64,000 bases of DNA from Dialister hominis (lineage in GTDB: Bacteria > Bacillota > Negativicutes > Veillonellales > Dialisteraceae): contig NZ_AP019697.1 of assembly GCF_007164725.1 (NCBI RefSeq), positions 540,001 to 604,000 of the forward strand, given 5' to 3'. Both the position numbers and the translations under genes were made by a program. The notes under the pieces are model-generated. The model ran no database searches. It worked only from the letters and a program-made list of their open reading frames with translations, and was not told the origin of the DNA. Positions 54,030-62,744 of this stretch are shown one piece after another (the first letter of the stretch is position 1; every line of letters begins with the position of its first letter).

Positions 54030-54530
54030 ATGAAAGATGCAGTAAAGGCCATCTGCCGCATATGGCGCCCGGAGTGGCAGGGGATGCTGATGGGCAGGCT
54101 GACATATAAAAAAGGAAATGGAGAAAATAAAGCGTATGAGGAAATCATCCGCGATGGGAAACTTCTCCGCGTGGCCGTCCGCGGCAGGGAAAGCGGGGAA
54201 TTTCTTGAGCTCATCCTTTCAAAACCTTCTGCTCCCAAAGAAGGAGAGAAGCGGCCCGATGAAGCCGCCTTCTGGAAATCATTTTCAGCAGATGAAGTCA
54301 GAGCTTACAGCAAAGCGCTTGGCGACCATAATGAAATCCATTACACAGAGAAACCCGTCGTCAGCGGATTTCAGATTTTTGAATCCGTGATGGAAGAGTA
54401 TCCCTCAGATGGCATGAAAATTTCGTTCCATCATCCCGTCTTCAGCGGAGAAGAAGTATACTTGATGGAGAAAGATCAGAAGATTGAAGGATACACGGAT
54501 CAGTTGTGCTTTGTGGCGGTGAGATCATGA
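54030..54530 (+). CDS. MaoC-like hot-dog-fold protein
   Basis: A 166-residue protein whose second half resembles a MaoC/(R)-specific enoyl-CoA hydratase: FSADEVRAYSKALGDHNEIHYTE, with the Asp-x-Asn-x-x-His active-site pattern kept as DHNEIH, then PVVSGFQIF and HPVFSGEEV. The N-terminal 80 residues look like a second, degenerate domain. It is probably an acyl-CoA hydratase or dehydratase. AGGAGG precedes the ATG. It overlaps the thiolase gene by four bases (ATGA). Confidence 0.8.
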   Translation: MKDAVKAICRIWRPEWQGMLMGRLTYKKGNGENKAYEEIIRDGKLLRVAVRGRESGEFLELILSKPSAPKEGEKRPDEAAFWKSFSADEVRAYSKALGDHNEIHYTEKPVVSGFQIFESVMEEYPSDGMKISFHHPVFSGEEVYLMEKDQKIEGYTDQLCFVAVRS

Positions 54531-55681
54531 GAGACAGGAAGGTATATATATTAGGAGGACTCCGGTCGCATATCGGGATCCGGTATGGGATTTTCAAATC
54601 AGTAAGGCCCGAAGTGCTGGGCGGTCGTGTAGCCGCCGAGCTTTGCAGAAGGTACAGCGTCGTGCCGGACCTTTGCATTTGCGGGAATGCAGTGGGACCC
54701 GGAGGAAATATCGGAAGACTGCTTCTTTTGGAAAGCGGTTTCCCTGAAAGGGTGCCTGCTTTTACGCTTGATCTCCAGTGCGCTTCCGGTCTTGCCGCCA
54801 TCGATATGGCCGCAGGCAGGATTGCGGCAGGGCAGTGCGATGTAGTCCTGGCAGGCGGCGCGGAAAGTGCATCCCTCCAGCCAAAAAGAATATATGCCGA
54901 TCATGATGAAAGGGCAAAGCTCAGGAATCCGGAATTCACAGCGGCGCAGTTCATGCCGGGAGAATTCGGAGACGATGCCATGCTCCTTGGGGCAGAACGA
55001 GCTGCCAAAGCGGCAGGCATTACAAGGGAAGAAGCGGATGAAGCGGCGCTTAGAAGCCAGATGCTTGCAAAAGATGCATCCGAAAATGGAATATTCAGGG
55101 ATGTCATCCTGCCCCTCTTTGGCAGTACAAGGGATGAAGCCATCCGTCCCAGAATGAGCAGGAAGCTTCTGGAAAGGGCGCCGCGCGTGACGGATTTCCA
55201 GGACGGGATACTGACGGCCGCCAACTCCTGCACAATGAATGACGGAGCCGCTTTCCTTCTTCTTGTTTCTGAAGCTTGGGCGGATGAACATGAAATCACG
55301 CCTGCCTTTGAAATCGCAGATACGAGGCTCATCGGCAGCGATCCCAAGGTGCCGCCTCTTGCGGCGGACGCGGCGGTATCGGAAATGCTTGAGGCCAATC
55401 AGCTCACTTACGAGGATATCGATGCTTTCGAGTATAACGAAGCATTTGCCGTCATCAGCGCGCATTTCATGAAGAAGCATCCTGAAGTGGCCGGGCGTCT
55501 CAATCAGGCAGGAAACGCTCTTGCCTACGGGCATCCTTATGGCGCATCCGGCGCTGAGATCATGATCCATCTGATGGAAATCCTCCGGGAGAAGGAAGGG
55601 CGTCTTGGCGCGGCTGCCATTCCTGCTGCCGGCGGTGTCGGTGAAGCCATCCTTGTAAAGCGCACGGAGGCGGAAGAATGA
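54527..55681 (+). CDS. Thiolase-family acyltransferase, second catalytic Cys replaced
   Basis: A 384-residue thiolase-fold protein. The nucleophile Cys is in DLQCASGLAAIDMA near residue 82. NEAFAVISAHF and GNALAYGHPYGASGAEI supply the Asn and His. The usual C-terminal CxGGGxG loop reads IPAAGGVGEA here, so the deprotonating Cys is Ala. This suggests altered chemistry, for example decarboxylating or one-way acyl transfer, or loss of thiolysis. Start at 54527 overlaps the MaoC stop. The neighbouring ligase gene overlaps by four bases. Confidence 0.88.
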   Translation: MRDRKVYILGGLRSHIGIRYGIFKSVRPEVLGGRVAAELCRRYSVVPDLCICGNAVGPGGNIGRLLLLESGFPERVPAFTLDLQCASGLAAIDMAAGRIAAGQCDVVLAGGAESASLQPKRIYADHDERAKLRNPEFTAAQFMPGEFGDDAMLLGAERAAKAAGITREEADEAALRSQMLAKDASENGIFRDVILPLFGSTRDEAIRPRMSRKLLERAPRVTDFQDGILTAANSCTMNDGAAFLLLVSEAWADEHEITPAFEIADTRLIGSDPKVPPLAADAAVSEMLEANQLTYEDIDAFEYNEAFAVISAHFMKKHPEVAGRLNQAGNALAYGHPYGASGAEIMIHLMEILREKEGRLGAAAIPAAGGVGEAILVKRTEAEE

Positions 55682-57027
55682 AATTATCCGATTATGTGAT
55701 CCGCTGGGGGAAGGACAGGCCGGATCATGCTTTTCTTTCTCTTGACGGGAAAACGATCACTTATGGAGAAGCGGATGCTTTTACAAAAGGAAAAGGGGAA
55801 TCTTTGCCTGAAGAAGTGCACGGGAAGGTCGTTGCACTCTACCTGACGGACCCGGCAAGCCAGGTGCTCTGGTTCCTTGCCGTGGAAAGAGCAGGAGCCG
55901 TTCCGCTCCTTGTCCATGAATATATCAAAGGGGAAAGACTCGAGGAACTCTTCGATGCGCGCCCGATTGATTTCTTCCTGACGGACAGCGAGACGGGCGG
56001 CGTTTCCGTTTCCAAAAGGGAAGACGGGCTTTTCTTTGGAAGAATCAAGGATACGGGCATCACAAGAAAAGAAGGCGTTGCTGTCCTGACTTCAGGAAGC
56101 AGCGGCCTTTCAAAGATCTTTTTCCGGCGTGTGGAAAGCTGGGCGGATTTCTTCCCTGTGCAGAACAAGGCCTTTGGTGTGGACGGAGATTCCATCCTGT
56201 ATACGCAGGGATCCATGGCATTCACGGGAAACCTCAACATGCTCTTTTCCTTCATGGCCGAAGGCGCGGTGATTGCAGGGACAATGAAAGTCCTTCCGCG
56301 CACATGGATGAAGGAAATCATATCACTCCATGCAACGCATATTTACATGATTCCTTCCAAGCTGTATCCTCTTTCAAGAATGAACGGGTCGTCGGATTCT
56401 GTGAAATATATCCTGACCGGTTCCCAGCTCATGACCGAGCGGATCCTTACCGGCCTTAAAAAGCGCTTCCCGAAATCTGATACCGTTATGTACTATGGCG
56501 CATCAGAACTGAATTATGTTTCCTGCATACGGGGAAGCAAGATCCTTGAAATGCCTGACAGCGTGGGGAAACCCTTCCCCGGCGTTAATGTCACGATCAA
56601 GGACGGAGAAATCTTTGTAGAAAGTCCGTACAGGGTCGAGGATATTCCTCTTCCCTTTACCTGCCATGACCTGGGCTATTTTGACAAGGACGGATGGCTC
56701 CATTTCACAGGAAGAAGAGAAGATGTATATAATATCAAGGGAAACCACGTCAGCCGCCAGCGCGTCATTTCCCATATCCTCATGACTGAGGGCATCGATG
56801 AAGCGGAGCTTCTTGCCGTTCCATCAGAAAACGGGCTGCGCCTTATTGCCTTTGTCGCAGGGGATGATGTGCCGGATACCAGGACGATGATACGGAAACT
56901 TCATGAAAAGCTGGAAATCTGGGAAATCCCTCACCGCTTCATCCGCGTCAAATCCATTCCCAAAAGATCGACGGGAAAGACAGATAAAGATGCGCTTTTG
57001 AAAATCCTTGAAGAATCAAAAGAATAA
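55678..57027 (+). CDS. AMP-forming acyl-CoA synthetase (ANL superfamily)
   Basis: A 449-residue adenylating enzyme that activates a carboxylic acid, probably to a CoA thioester. ANL motifs are LTSGSSGLSKI (A3), YYGASELNYVS (A5), CHDLGYFDKDGWLHFTGRREDV (A7-A8, split here by position 325-345) and KRSTGKTDK with the catalytic lysine. It is shorter than typical 500-residue members. Its pairing with a thiolase behind bioY resembles the yhfU-yhfT-yhfS (BioY, ligase, thiolase) group of Bacillus subtilis. Substrate unknown. Confidence 0.87.
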   Translation: MKLSDYVIRWGKDRPDHAFLSLDGKTITYGEADAFTKGKGESLPEEVHGKVVALYLTDPASQVLWFLAVERAGAVPLLVHEYIKGERLEELFDARPIDFFLTDSETGGVSVSKREDGLFFGRIKDTGITRKEGVAVLTSGSSGLSKIFFRRVESWADFFPVQNKAFGVDGDSILYTQGSMAFTGNLNMLFSFMAEGAVIAGTMKVLPRTWMKEIISLHATHIYMIPSKLYPLSRMNGSSDSVKYILTGSQLMTERILTGLKKRFPKSDTVMYYGASELNYVSCIRGSKILEMPDSVGKPFPGVNVTIKDGEIFVESPYRVEDIPLPFTCHDLGYFDKDGWLHFTGRREDVYNIKGNHVSRQRVISHILMTEGIDEAELLAVPSENGLRLIAFVAGDDVPDTRTMIRKLHEKLEIWEIPHRFIRVKSIPKRSTGKTDKDALLKILEESKE

Positions 57028-57036
57028 AAGTAAAAG

Positions 57037-57079
57037 AAGCTCTGACAAAATGACTGCACATTTCGCCAGAGCTTTTTTA
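57037..57079 (+). terminator. Terminator of the acyl cassette
   Basis: AAGCTCTG pairs with CAGAGCTT across a loop containing ACAAAATG, then six T residues. The TGACAAAATG core recurs at both ends of the IS1182 element. Confidence 0.85.
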
Positions 57080-57085
57080 TTGAAA

Positions 57086-57128
57086 GAATAGAACAACTAT
57101 TCCTATATAAAAGTCCTTGTGCTATAAT
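57086..57128 (+). promoter_or_regulatory. Promoter and inverted repeat before the radical-SAM pair
   Basis: A perfect inverted repeat GAATAG-AACAA-CTATTC (57086-57102) lies upstream of an extended -10, TGCTATAAT (TATAAT at 57123-57128). A further GAATAG occurs at 57132. It is a candidate operator, possibly for a damage response. Confidence 0.5.
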
Positions 57129-57160
57129 ATGGAATAGAAAAAATGTTCTAGGAGGAAGAG

Positions 57161-58408
57161 ATGGACATAGAAGACAGACTGGATATACTGGCAGACGCAG
57201 CGAAGTATGATGTGTCCTGCTCTTCAAGCGGCTCATCGCGGCCCAATCGGCCAGGCGGCCTGGGGAATGCCCATTACAGCGGCATCTGTCACAGCTGGAC
57301 GGCGGACGGGCGCTGCATTTCACTGCTGAAGATCCTGATGACGAATTCCTGCATTTATGACTGTGAATACTGCGTGAACCGGAGGAGCAACGATACGCCG
57401 CGCGCCATGCTGACGCCCGATGAAATCGTGCTTTTGACGATTGAGTTTTACCGCAGGAACTATATAGAGGGACTTTTCCTTTCATCCGGCATCGTGAAGT
57501 CGCCGGATTATACGACGGAGCTTTTGATCCGCACGGCAAAGCTTCTCCGCGAAAGGGAGCATTTCAATGGGTACATCCATATGAAAGGCATTCCCGGAAC
57601 GGATCCGAAGCTTTTGAACGAGCTTGGCCGCTACGTGGACAGGGTGAGCGTCAATATAGAGCTTCCCTCGGAGAAGTCGCTCCATCTTCTGGCACCGCAG
57701 AAAACGAAGCAGGCCATCATGGCGCCGATGAAGTTTTTCCGTGACTCGATCAGGGAAAACAAGGAAGAAAGGAAGAAATTCAAGAGAGCGCCCTCCTTTG
57801 TGCCTGCCGGACAGACGACGCAGCTCATCGTGGGAGCCAGCGGGGAAAGCGACCGGCAGATTCTTCTTCTGACGCAGGGACTGTACCGCAAGGCATCTTT
57901 GAAGAGAGTCTACTATTCCGCGTACGTTCCCATCATGAAGGGGAAGAACCTGCCTGCAGTCAAAGCGCCGCCTCTCATGAGGGAGAACCGGCTCTATCAG
58001 GCAGACTGGCTGCTCCGCTTCTATCATTTTGATGCGGAAGAAATCCTGTCGCCGGAGGAGCCTGATTTCGATGAGGAACTCGATCCCAAGTGCTGCTGGG
58101 CGCTCCGCCACAGAGAGCTTTTCCCTGTCGAAGTGAACCGCGCGCCTTATGAAATGATACTGCGCGTGCCCGGAATCGGCGTCAGGAGCGCGCTTAGAAT
58201 CATGCGCCTTCGCCACTATGGGACGCTCAATTTTGAAGACTTGAAGAATATAGGAGTCGTGATGAAACGCGCCCGCTACTTTGTGACGATCAACGGGAAG
58301 TATTCCGCGCCGGGAAGTCTTGATGGCATTGACCTCCGTAATGCGCTCATATCGGGCAAAGCGGCAGAGGAAGTCCGCCAGATGAGTCTTTTCGGCGGGC
58401 AGGCATAG
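57161..58408 (+). CDS. Putative DNA modification/repair radical-SAM protein
   Basis: A 415-residue radical-SAM enzyme. The 4Fe-4S site is CIYDCEYC near residue 64, preceded by a conserved HYSGICHSWTADGRCISLLK segment. A C-terminal helix-hairpin-helix (APYEMILRVPGIGVRSALRI) suggests DNA binding. It matches the family described as a putative DNA modification/repair radical-SAM protein (TIGR03916-type), reminiscent of spore photoproduct lyase. Its partner gene follows 18 bp later. The lesion or base acted on is not known. Confidence 0.9.
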   Translation: MDIEDRLDILADAAKYDVSCSSSGSSRPNRPGGLGNAHYSGICHSWTADGRCISLLKILMTNSCIYDCEYCVNRRSNDTPRAMLTPDEIVLLTIEFYRRNYIEGLFLSSGIVKSPDYTTELLIRTAKLLREREHFNGYIHMKGIPGTDPKLLNELGRYVDRVSVNIELPSEKSLHLLAPQKTKQAIMAPMKFFRDSIRENKEERKKFKRAPSFVPAGQTTQLIVGASGESDRQILLLTQGLYRKASLKRVYYSAYVPIMKGKNLPAVKAPPLMRENRLYQADWLLRFYHFDAEEILSPEEPDFDEELDPKCCWALRHRELFPVEVNRAPYEMILRVPGIGVRSALRIMRLRHYGTLNFEDLKNIGVVMKRARYFVTINGKYSAPGSLDGIDLRNALISGKAAEEVRQMSLFGGQA

Positions 58409-58426
58409 GCTCCTTGGGGAGGATGC

Positions 58427-59347
58427 ATGTATTACTACTATGATGGCACATACCCGGGATTTTTGACGGCCGTCTATGAGATTTACCACTACGGAACAAG
58501 CAAGCTTGAAGGAATCGGCCCGGAAGGAGGAGAGGTTCGTCTTTTCGGCGCGGATTTTATTGTGAAGACAAATTTCCTCTATGCGGAAAAGGTAGCGGCA
58601 AGTTTTGAAAAGAAATGCGGCAAAAAAGGCATCCGCCAGGTGTACCGTGCTTTCCTTTCTGCAAGGCCGGAGAAGGAAATGAAGATTTTCGAGTACATGC
58701 GCCGCGGTTTCAAGACGGGAAAGGATCTGTATTCCTACTGGAAGGAGCCGTGGGCGAGGGAAATCCTGGAAATGGGAAGGGAAGTAGGCAATGAAGCGGA
58801 AAAGTTCCGCGGCATCCTTCGCTTCAGCGAGCTGGAGGAGGGGATGCTTTTTGCTTCCATCAACCCGACGCAAAATGTGGCACCTATCCTGGCGGAGCAC
58901 TTCAAAAACCGCCTTTCGGCTGAATCCTGGGCGATCTATGACGTGAACCGGCAGATTGCGGCGGTATATGAAGAGGGGAAAGTATCGATTGTCGAGGTAG
59001 AAGATCCGAATCTGGAACTGAAGGTCAGCAAGTCAGAGGAGGACCTGCGGCAGATCTGGCGGAACTATTACCGCCATCTTGGCATCGAAGACAGGAGAAA
59101 TCCAAGGGAAAGGATGCTCTACCTTCCGAAAAAGTACTGGCCGTACCTGACGGAGATGCAGGATCCTTACAATGTGCAGGATGTCAGCATGAAGGGGCTT
59201 CCTGAAAAGAAGCGGCCGAGGAATGTCAATCTGAACATATCCGGGCGCGAGTTTGAAAATGCGCTGCGTTCTGTGCAAAGAAAAGCCGGCATCCTTGAAA
59301 AAGGACTGCCGGAAGGAAATAAGGAAAAGAAAGACGAGGAATCCTAG
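58427..59347 (+). CDS. Putative DNA repair protein, TIGR03915/DUF4130 family
   Basis: A 306-residue protein that starts YYYYDGTYPGFLTAVYEIY, typical of the family found beside the radical-SAM repair protein. The middle region has FSELEEGMLFASINPTQNV and HFKNRLSAESWAIYDV. It has no recognisable catalytic motif; the pair is thought to work together. The last 50 residues are basic and disordered-looking (LPEKKRPRNVNLN). The stop codon shares the tetramer CTAG with the convergent AraC gene's stop. Confidence 0.88.
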   Translation: MYYYYDGTYPGFLTAVYEIYHYGTSKLEGIGPEGGEVRLFGADFIVKTNFLYAEKVAASFEKKCGKKGIRQVYRAFLSARPEKEMKIFEYMRRGFKTGKDLYSYWKEPWAREILEMGREVGNEAEKFRGILRFSELEEGMLFASINPTQNVAPILAEHFKNRLSAESWAIYDVNRQIAAVYEEGKVSIVEVEDPNLELKVSKSEEDLRQIWRNYYRHLGIEDRRNPRERMLYLPKKYWPYLTEMQDPYNVQDVSMKGLPEKKRPRNVNLNISGREFENALRSVQRKAGILEKGLPEGNKEKKDEES

Positions 59348-60285
59348 CTGAGGGAACTCGGGGATTTCCCGTAATAATGACGGAATGATTTGTAGAAATT
59401 GCTGCTGTTGCTGTAACCAAGCACGGCAGCAATTTTTTCTATGGTAAGATCCGTGTGGTCAAGAAGAATCTTCGCTTTCTTCATACGTATATCCAAAAGG
59501 AGGGAAGAAAAGTTTTTCCCGAACAGTTTGGGAAGAAGGCGGGAAAGATAAACGGGATGATAGCCGAAATGCGCGGCAAGGTCTGAGAGAGTGATTGTAT
59601 CCGAATGAGATTCCATATAAGAGAAAAGCTGGGAGGAAAGGGGATCCGTATCCACGATTTCATGGGAAAGCCTGTATTCTCTTGCAATGTACATGATCAT
59701 CGAAAGGATCAGAGGCTTCAGCACCTTCTGTGTATCTTGCTTCTTATTGGCATATTCAATGATCATAAGATCCAGAAGATGGTGGATTGGAGAATCCTTT
59801 GGCAGGGAAAAATGGATGAATTCATCGGAGTATGCATTGGTCGTCGGATCCAGAAAAAAACGGACGAGAGAGGCATCTGATGAAATCGGGCCCAGGTAAT
59901 CGCGAAGGAACGTCTTCCTCTGGATGAGGACGCCGGCAATCACAACATCTTCTGCGCTGTCGCATCTGAGCGCATACCCGCTGTAGGGCTGCCCGACGTA
60001 GCAGTCGCCTTCCTTCATGAGAAGCTTGTGGTCATACTTGGCTGAAACTGCTTCGTAGTCACCGTAGTAAGCAAAATTGATGAAGAAGAAACTCTGACGG
60101 TGAAACCGTTCCTGGATGTGGTTTCCCTTGAATGCGCAGACCATGACTTCTTCATCAGGTTCTCCGAGCCATTGGGAAATGAATTCTGTTTTTCCGCTGA
60201 CTGGTTCGAGACGGAAATCCCAGTGGAGATGCGGGAATTCCCGGGCCAGTTTCTCTATGGCATCCGAAAGCATGCGTCCTTTCAT
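59344..60285 (-). CDS. AraC-family transcriptional regulator
   Basis: A 313-residue regulator with an N-terminal cupin-like sensing domain (about 10-150) and a C-terminal double helix-turn-helix (LSDLAAHFGYHPVYLSRLLPK, then IEKIAAVLGYSNSSNFYKSFR). The start was set at 60285, where AGGAGGG lies five bases before; the upstream in-frame start has none. It is divergent from the alcohol dehydrogenase gene across about 150 bp and probably controls it. An imperfect inverted repeat GTTAATATTT...AAATATGTTAAC lies at 60301-60326. Confidence 0.92.
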   Translation of the reverse strand: MKGRMLSDAIEKLAREFPHLHWDFRLEPVSGKTEFISQWLGEPDEEVMVCAFKGNHIQERFHRQSFFFINFAYYGDYEAVSAKYDHKLLMKEGDCYVGQPYSGYALRCDSAEDVVIAGVLIQRKTFLRDYLGPISSDASLVRFFLDPTTNAYSDEFIHFSLPKDSPIHHLLDLMIIEYANKKQDTQKVLKPLILSMIMYIAREYRLSHEIVDTDPLSSQLFSYMESHSDTITLSDLAAHFGYHPVYLSRLLPKLFGKNFSSLLLDIRMKKAKILLDHTDLTIEKIAAVLGYSNSSNFYKSFRHYYGKSPSSLS

Positions 60286-60438
60286 AGTATCCCTCCTGAT
60301 GTTAATATTTGACACTAAATATGTTAACACAAAGCGCTGATGAAAATCATCCGTGATTTTATAATGTAGAAGATCCCCGGGAAGATTGACTTGATATTGG
60401 TTTAGCTGTAAGTGACTAATCAGCAGGAGGATTCAAAT

Positions 60439-61602
60439 ATGTACAACTTTAATTTCTATATGCCGGCAAGGGTACTTTTCGGTGAAGGCAAGCTTTCTGA
60501 ACTTCATGAACAGAAGCTTCCGGGAAAGAAAGCCCTGATTGTGACATCAAATGGTACGTCCGTCAAGAAGTACGGATATCTGGATGATGTAAAGCATGAA
60601 CTCGATCTGGCCGGCGTTTCCTATGAAGTCTTCGACGAAGTCCGCCCGAACCCGACAAGCAAAAATGTCATGGACGGCGCTGAAAAGGCAAAGAAGACAG
60701 GATGTGATTTCGTCATTGCCCTGGGCGGCGGTTCCATCATGGACTGCACGAAGTGCATTGCACTCATGATGACGAACCCGGGCACCATCTGGGACTACAG
60801 CCTCTCCCTTCACGGCGGAAAGAAAGATGCTCTTTATGCAGCTTCTCCTATCGTTGCCATCACAACATCGGCCGGCACAGGCTCTGAAGTCGATATGGCC
60901 TCTGTCATCACAGATGAAGCGACACAGGAAAAGACAGGGATTTTCTTTGAATCCATGTTCCCGTGCCTTTCTGTTGTCGACAGCCGCCTCATGATGAGTG
61001 TCCCGCAGAAATTCACTGCTTATCAGGGAATGGATGCATTCTTCCATGCGGCTGAATCCATGATCAATAAGAATGAACATACCATGGGCAGAATGTTCGC
61101 GCTGCAAGCAATCGAACTCATTGCAAAGAATCTGCCAAAAGCTTATCATGATGGAAGCGACCGTGAAGCAAGAACAAACATGGCTCTTGCCAATACACTG
61201 GCAGGCTATTACATGCTCTGCACATCCGAGCATACGATGGAACATGTCATGGGAAGCTTCCATGACGACCTTATCCACGGAGCCGGCCTCATCATGATTT
61301 CTCATGCATACTTTGATTTCTTTGCAGAAAGAAAAGCAGCTGAGCAGCCGATGATCGACATGGCAAAAGCCATGGGTGTCAAGGATGCATCGTCCGGAAA
61401 AGATTTCATCAAAGCACTTGATGACATGATTGCCAGTGTCGGCTGCAGCGATCTCAGGATGAGCGATGCAGGCATCACGAAGGAAGAATTGAAGAAGTAT
61501 CCGCAGAAAGTGCATGAAGTCCTCGGCGGCGACATCACGGCAGATCCTGTTCTGCTCTCCGATGAGGATTACCTTGCCATCTACGAAGCTTCCTACAAAT
61601 AA
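60439..61602 (+). CDS. Iron-containing alcohol dehydrogenase
   Basis: A 387-residue group III alcohol dehydrogenase, reducing an aldehyde to an alcohol with NAD(P)H. The nucleotide site is [13 protein letters not shown] near residue 95. Iron ligands fall in [19 protein letters not shown] near 265-282 (His residues). It looks like the butanol-dehydrogenase branch. AGGAGG precedes the ATG at 60439; 60412 lacks a site. It is followed 23 bp later by an acetyltransferase gene and is divergent from the AraC regulator. Confidence 0.93.
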   Translation: MYNFNFYMPARVLFGEGKLSELHEQKLPGKKALIVTSNGTSVKKYGYLDDVKHELDLAGVSYEVFDEVRPNPTSKNVMDGAEKAKKTGCDFVIALGGGSIMDCTKCIALMMTNPGTIWDYSLSLHGGKKDALYAASPIVAITTSAGTGSEVDMASVITDEATQEKTGIFFESMFPCLSVVDSRLMMSVPQKFTAYQGMDAFFHAAESMINKNEHTMGRMFALQAIELIAKNLPKAYHDGSDREARTNMALANTLAGYYMLCTSEHTMEHVMGSFHDDLIHGAGLIMISHAYFDFFAERKAAEQPMIDMAKAMGVKDASSGKDFIKALDDMIASVGCSDLRMSDAGITKEELKKYPQKVHEVLGGDITADPVLLSDEDYLAIYEASYK

Positions 61603-61625
61603 TAGGAAATGAGGGAAAGGATAAT

Positions 61626-62198
61626 ATGACTGAACTTGAAAAACTGGAAGCAGGGCTTCCTTATGATTTCAGAGATCCCGAAGTGGACGCAAGAAAGCTT
61701 CATGCCGTAAAAATGTGCAAGGTTCTCAATGAAACCGATCCGACAGATTATCCGGCATGCGAGAAAGCCATCCGGGAACTTTTCGGAAGCGTAGGAAAGA
61801 ACCCAGTCGTGCTCCCCAGGTTCAATTGTGATAACGGAAAGAATATCCATGTGGGGGACGATTTCCTGACCAATTACAATGTAACGATCCTGGATATAGC
61901 ACCCGTTACGATCGGAGACCATGTCATCATAGGACCAGGCACGCAGATCATCACAGTCAATCATCCTTTATCCCCGTCAGGCAGAAGAAAAAGTCTTGGC
62001 ATTGCAAAACCAGTGACGATCGGGAATGATGTATGGATCGGGGGAAGTGTCATCATCGTTCCAGGCGTCACGATCGGAAACAATGTCGTCATTGCGGCCG
62101 GTGCCGTTGTGACGCATGATGTGCCGGATAACTGCCTTGTGGGCGGTGTTCCTGCCAGGAAAATCAAGGATATTCCCAATGATCTTGAAGAGGAATAA
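61626..62198 (+). CDS. Maltose/galactoside O-acetyltransferase-like enzyme
   Basis: A 190-residue trimeric left-handed beta-helix acetyltransferase that moves acetyl from acetyl-CoA to a sugar hydroxyl. The N-terminal cap is of the Maa type, and hexapeptide repeats run from about 60 to 180 ([39 protein letters not shown]). The catalytic His is in [12 protein letters not shown]. It may detoxify sugars or modify envelope sugars. It shares a transcript with the alcohol dehydrogenase and ends in a terminator. Confidence 0.92.
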   Translation: MTELEKLEAGLPYDFRDPEVDARKLHAVKMCKVLNETDPTDYPACEKAIRELFGSVGKNPVVLPRFNCDNGKNIHVGDDFLTNYNVTILDIAPVTIGDHVIIGPGTQIITVNHPLSPSGRRKSLGIAKPVTIGNDVWIGGSVIIVPGVTIGNNVVIAAGAVVTHDVPDNCLVGGVPARKIKDIPNDLEEE

Positions 62199-62744
62199 GC
62201 CTCTGATTCATCACTTCTGAATTTGAATATCTGCAAGAAAAAGCTGGGAGCCTCCCCATGGATGGCAGCCCGGCTTTTATTGATGAATCCATTTCTTGAC
62301 GGAAACATGGATTTTTCATGATAAATAGTCATTAACCAATATACCTAAATTTTTGTCCTGGAATATGATTCCAGATTTCAGAATCTTCTGAAAGTTAGAT
62401 TTTATCGATGAACAAATTGTTCGGCATTGCATAAAATATTATGACCCCCTTGGATAATTCATGAATAAGTGATACCATTATATATAGAAAAACACTTATT
62501 TATAAATGGTCGTCTATCGATGAACATAGAGGGAAGATGTTCAGAGAGGTGATGGTTCAGGAAGAGCTGCTGCGGAAAGCTGCGCAGCGCTTTGCTTGTA
62601 CTGGATTTGTCAGCAAGAATGTTTCCTGAAATCCGCCGGACAAAAGGCAGTGGATACAGAGATCAGCTGAATAAATGGGGAATACAATGAATGAGGAAGC
62701 GCTTATGGCGCGGAGATGGTGATTGACGGAATGGAGGCGTTACT
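62199..62744. other. Intergenic region: terminator, inverted repeat and long cfa leader
   Basis: A terminator lies at 62238-62280. The inverted repeat AATAAGTG-N21-CACTTATT (62464-62471, 62493-62500) frames a TATATA box that may be the cfa -10. The leader from about 62500 to 62744 contains two short frames: 62537-62629 (30 codons, GAGGGA just before) and 62687-62722 (11 codons). Neither is secure. The stretch 62290-62450 shows nothing else. Confidence 0.5.
62238..62280 (+). terminator. Terminator after O-acetyltransferase gene
   Basis: AAAAGCTGGGAGCC pairs with GGCAGCCCGGCTTTT with small mismatches, followed by ATTG. Confidence 0.8.

Noticed and set aside
53429-54238. 269-codon minus-strand frame opposite bioY
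   Set aside because: It covers bioY, its terminator and part of the MaoC gene; bioY is unambiguous.
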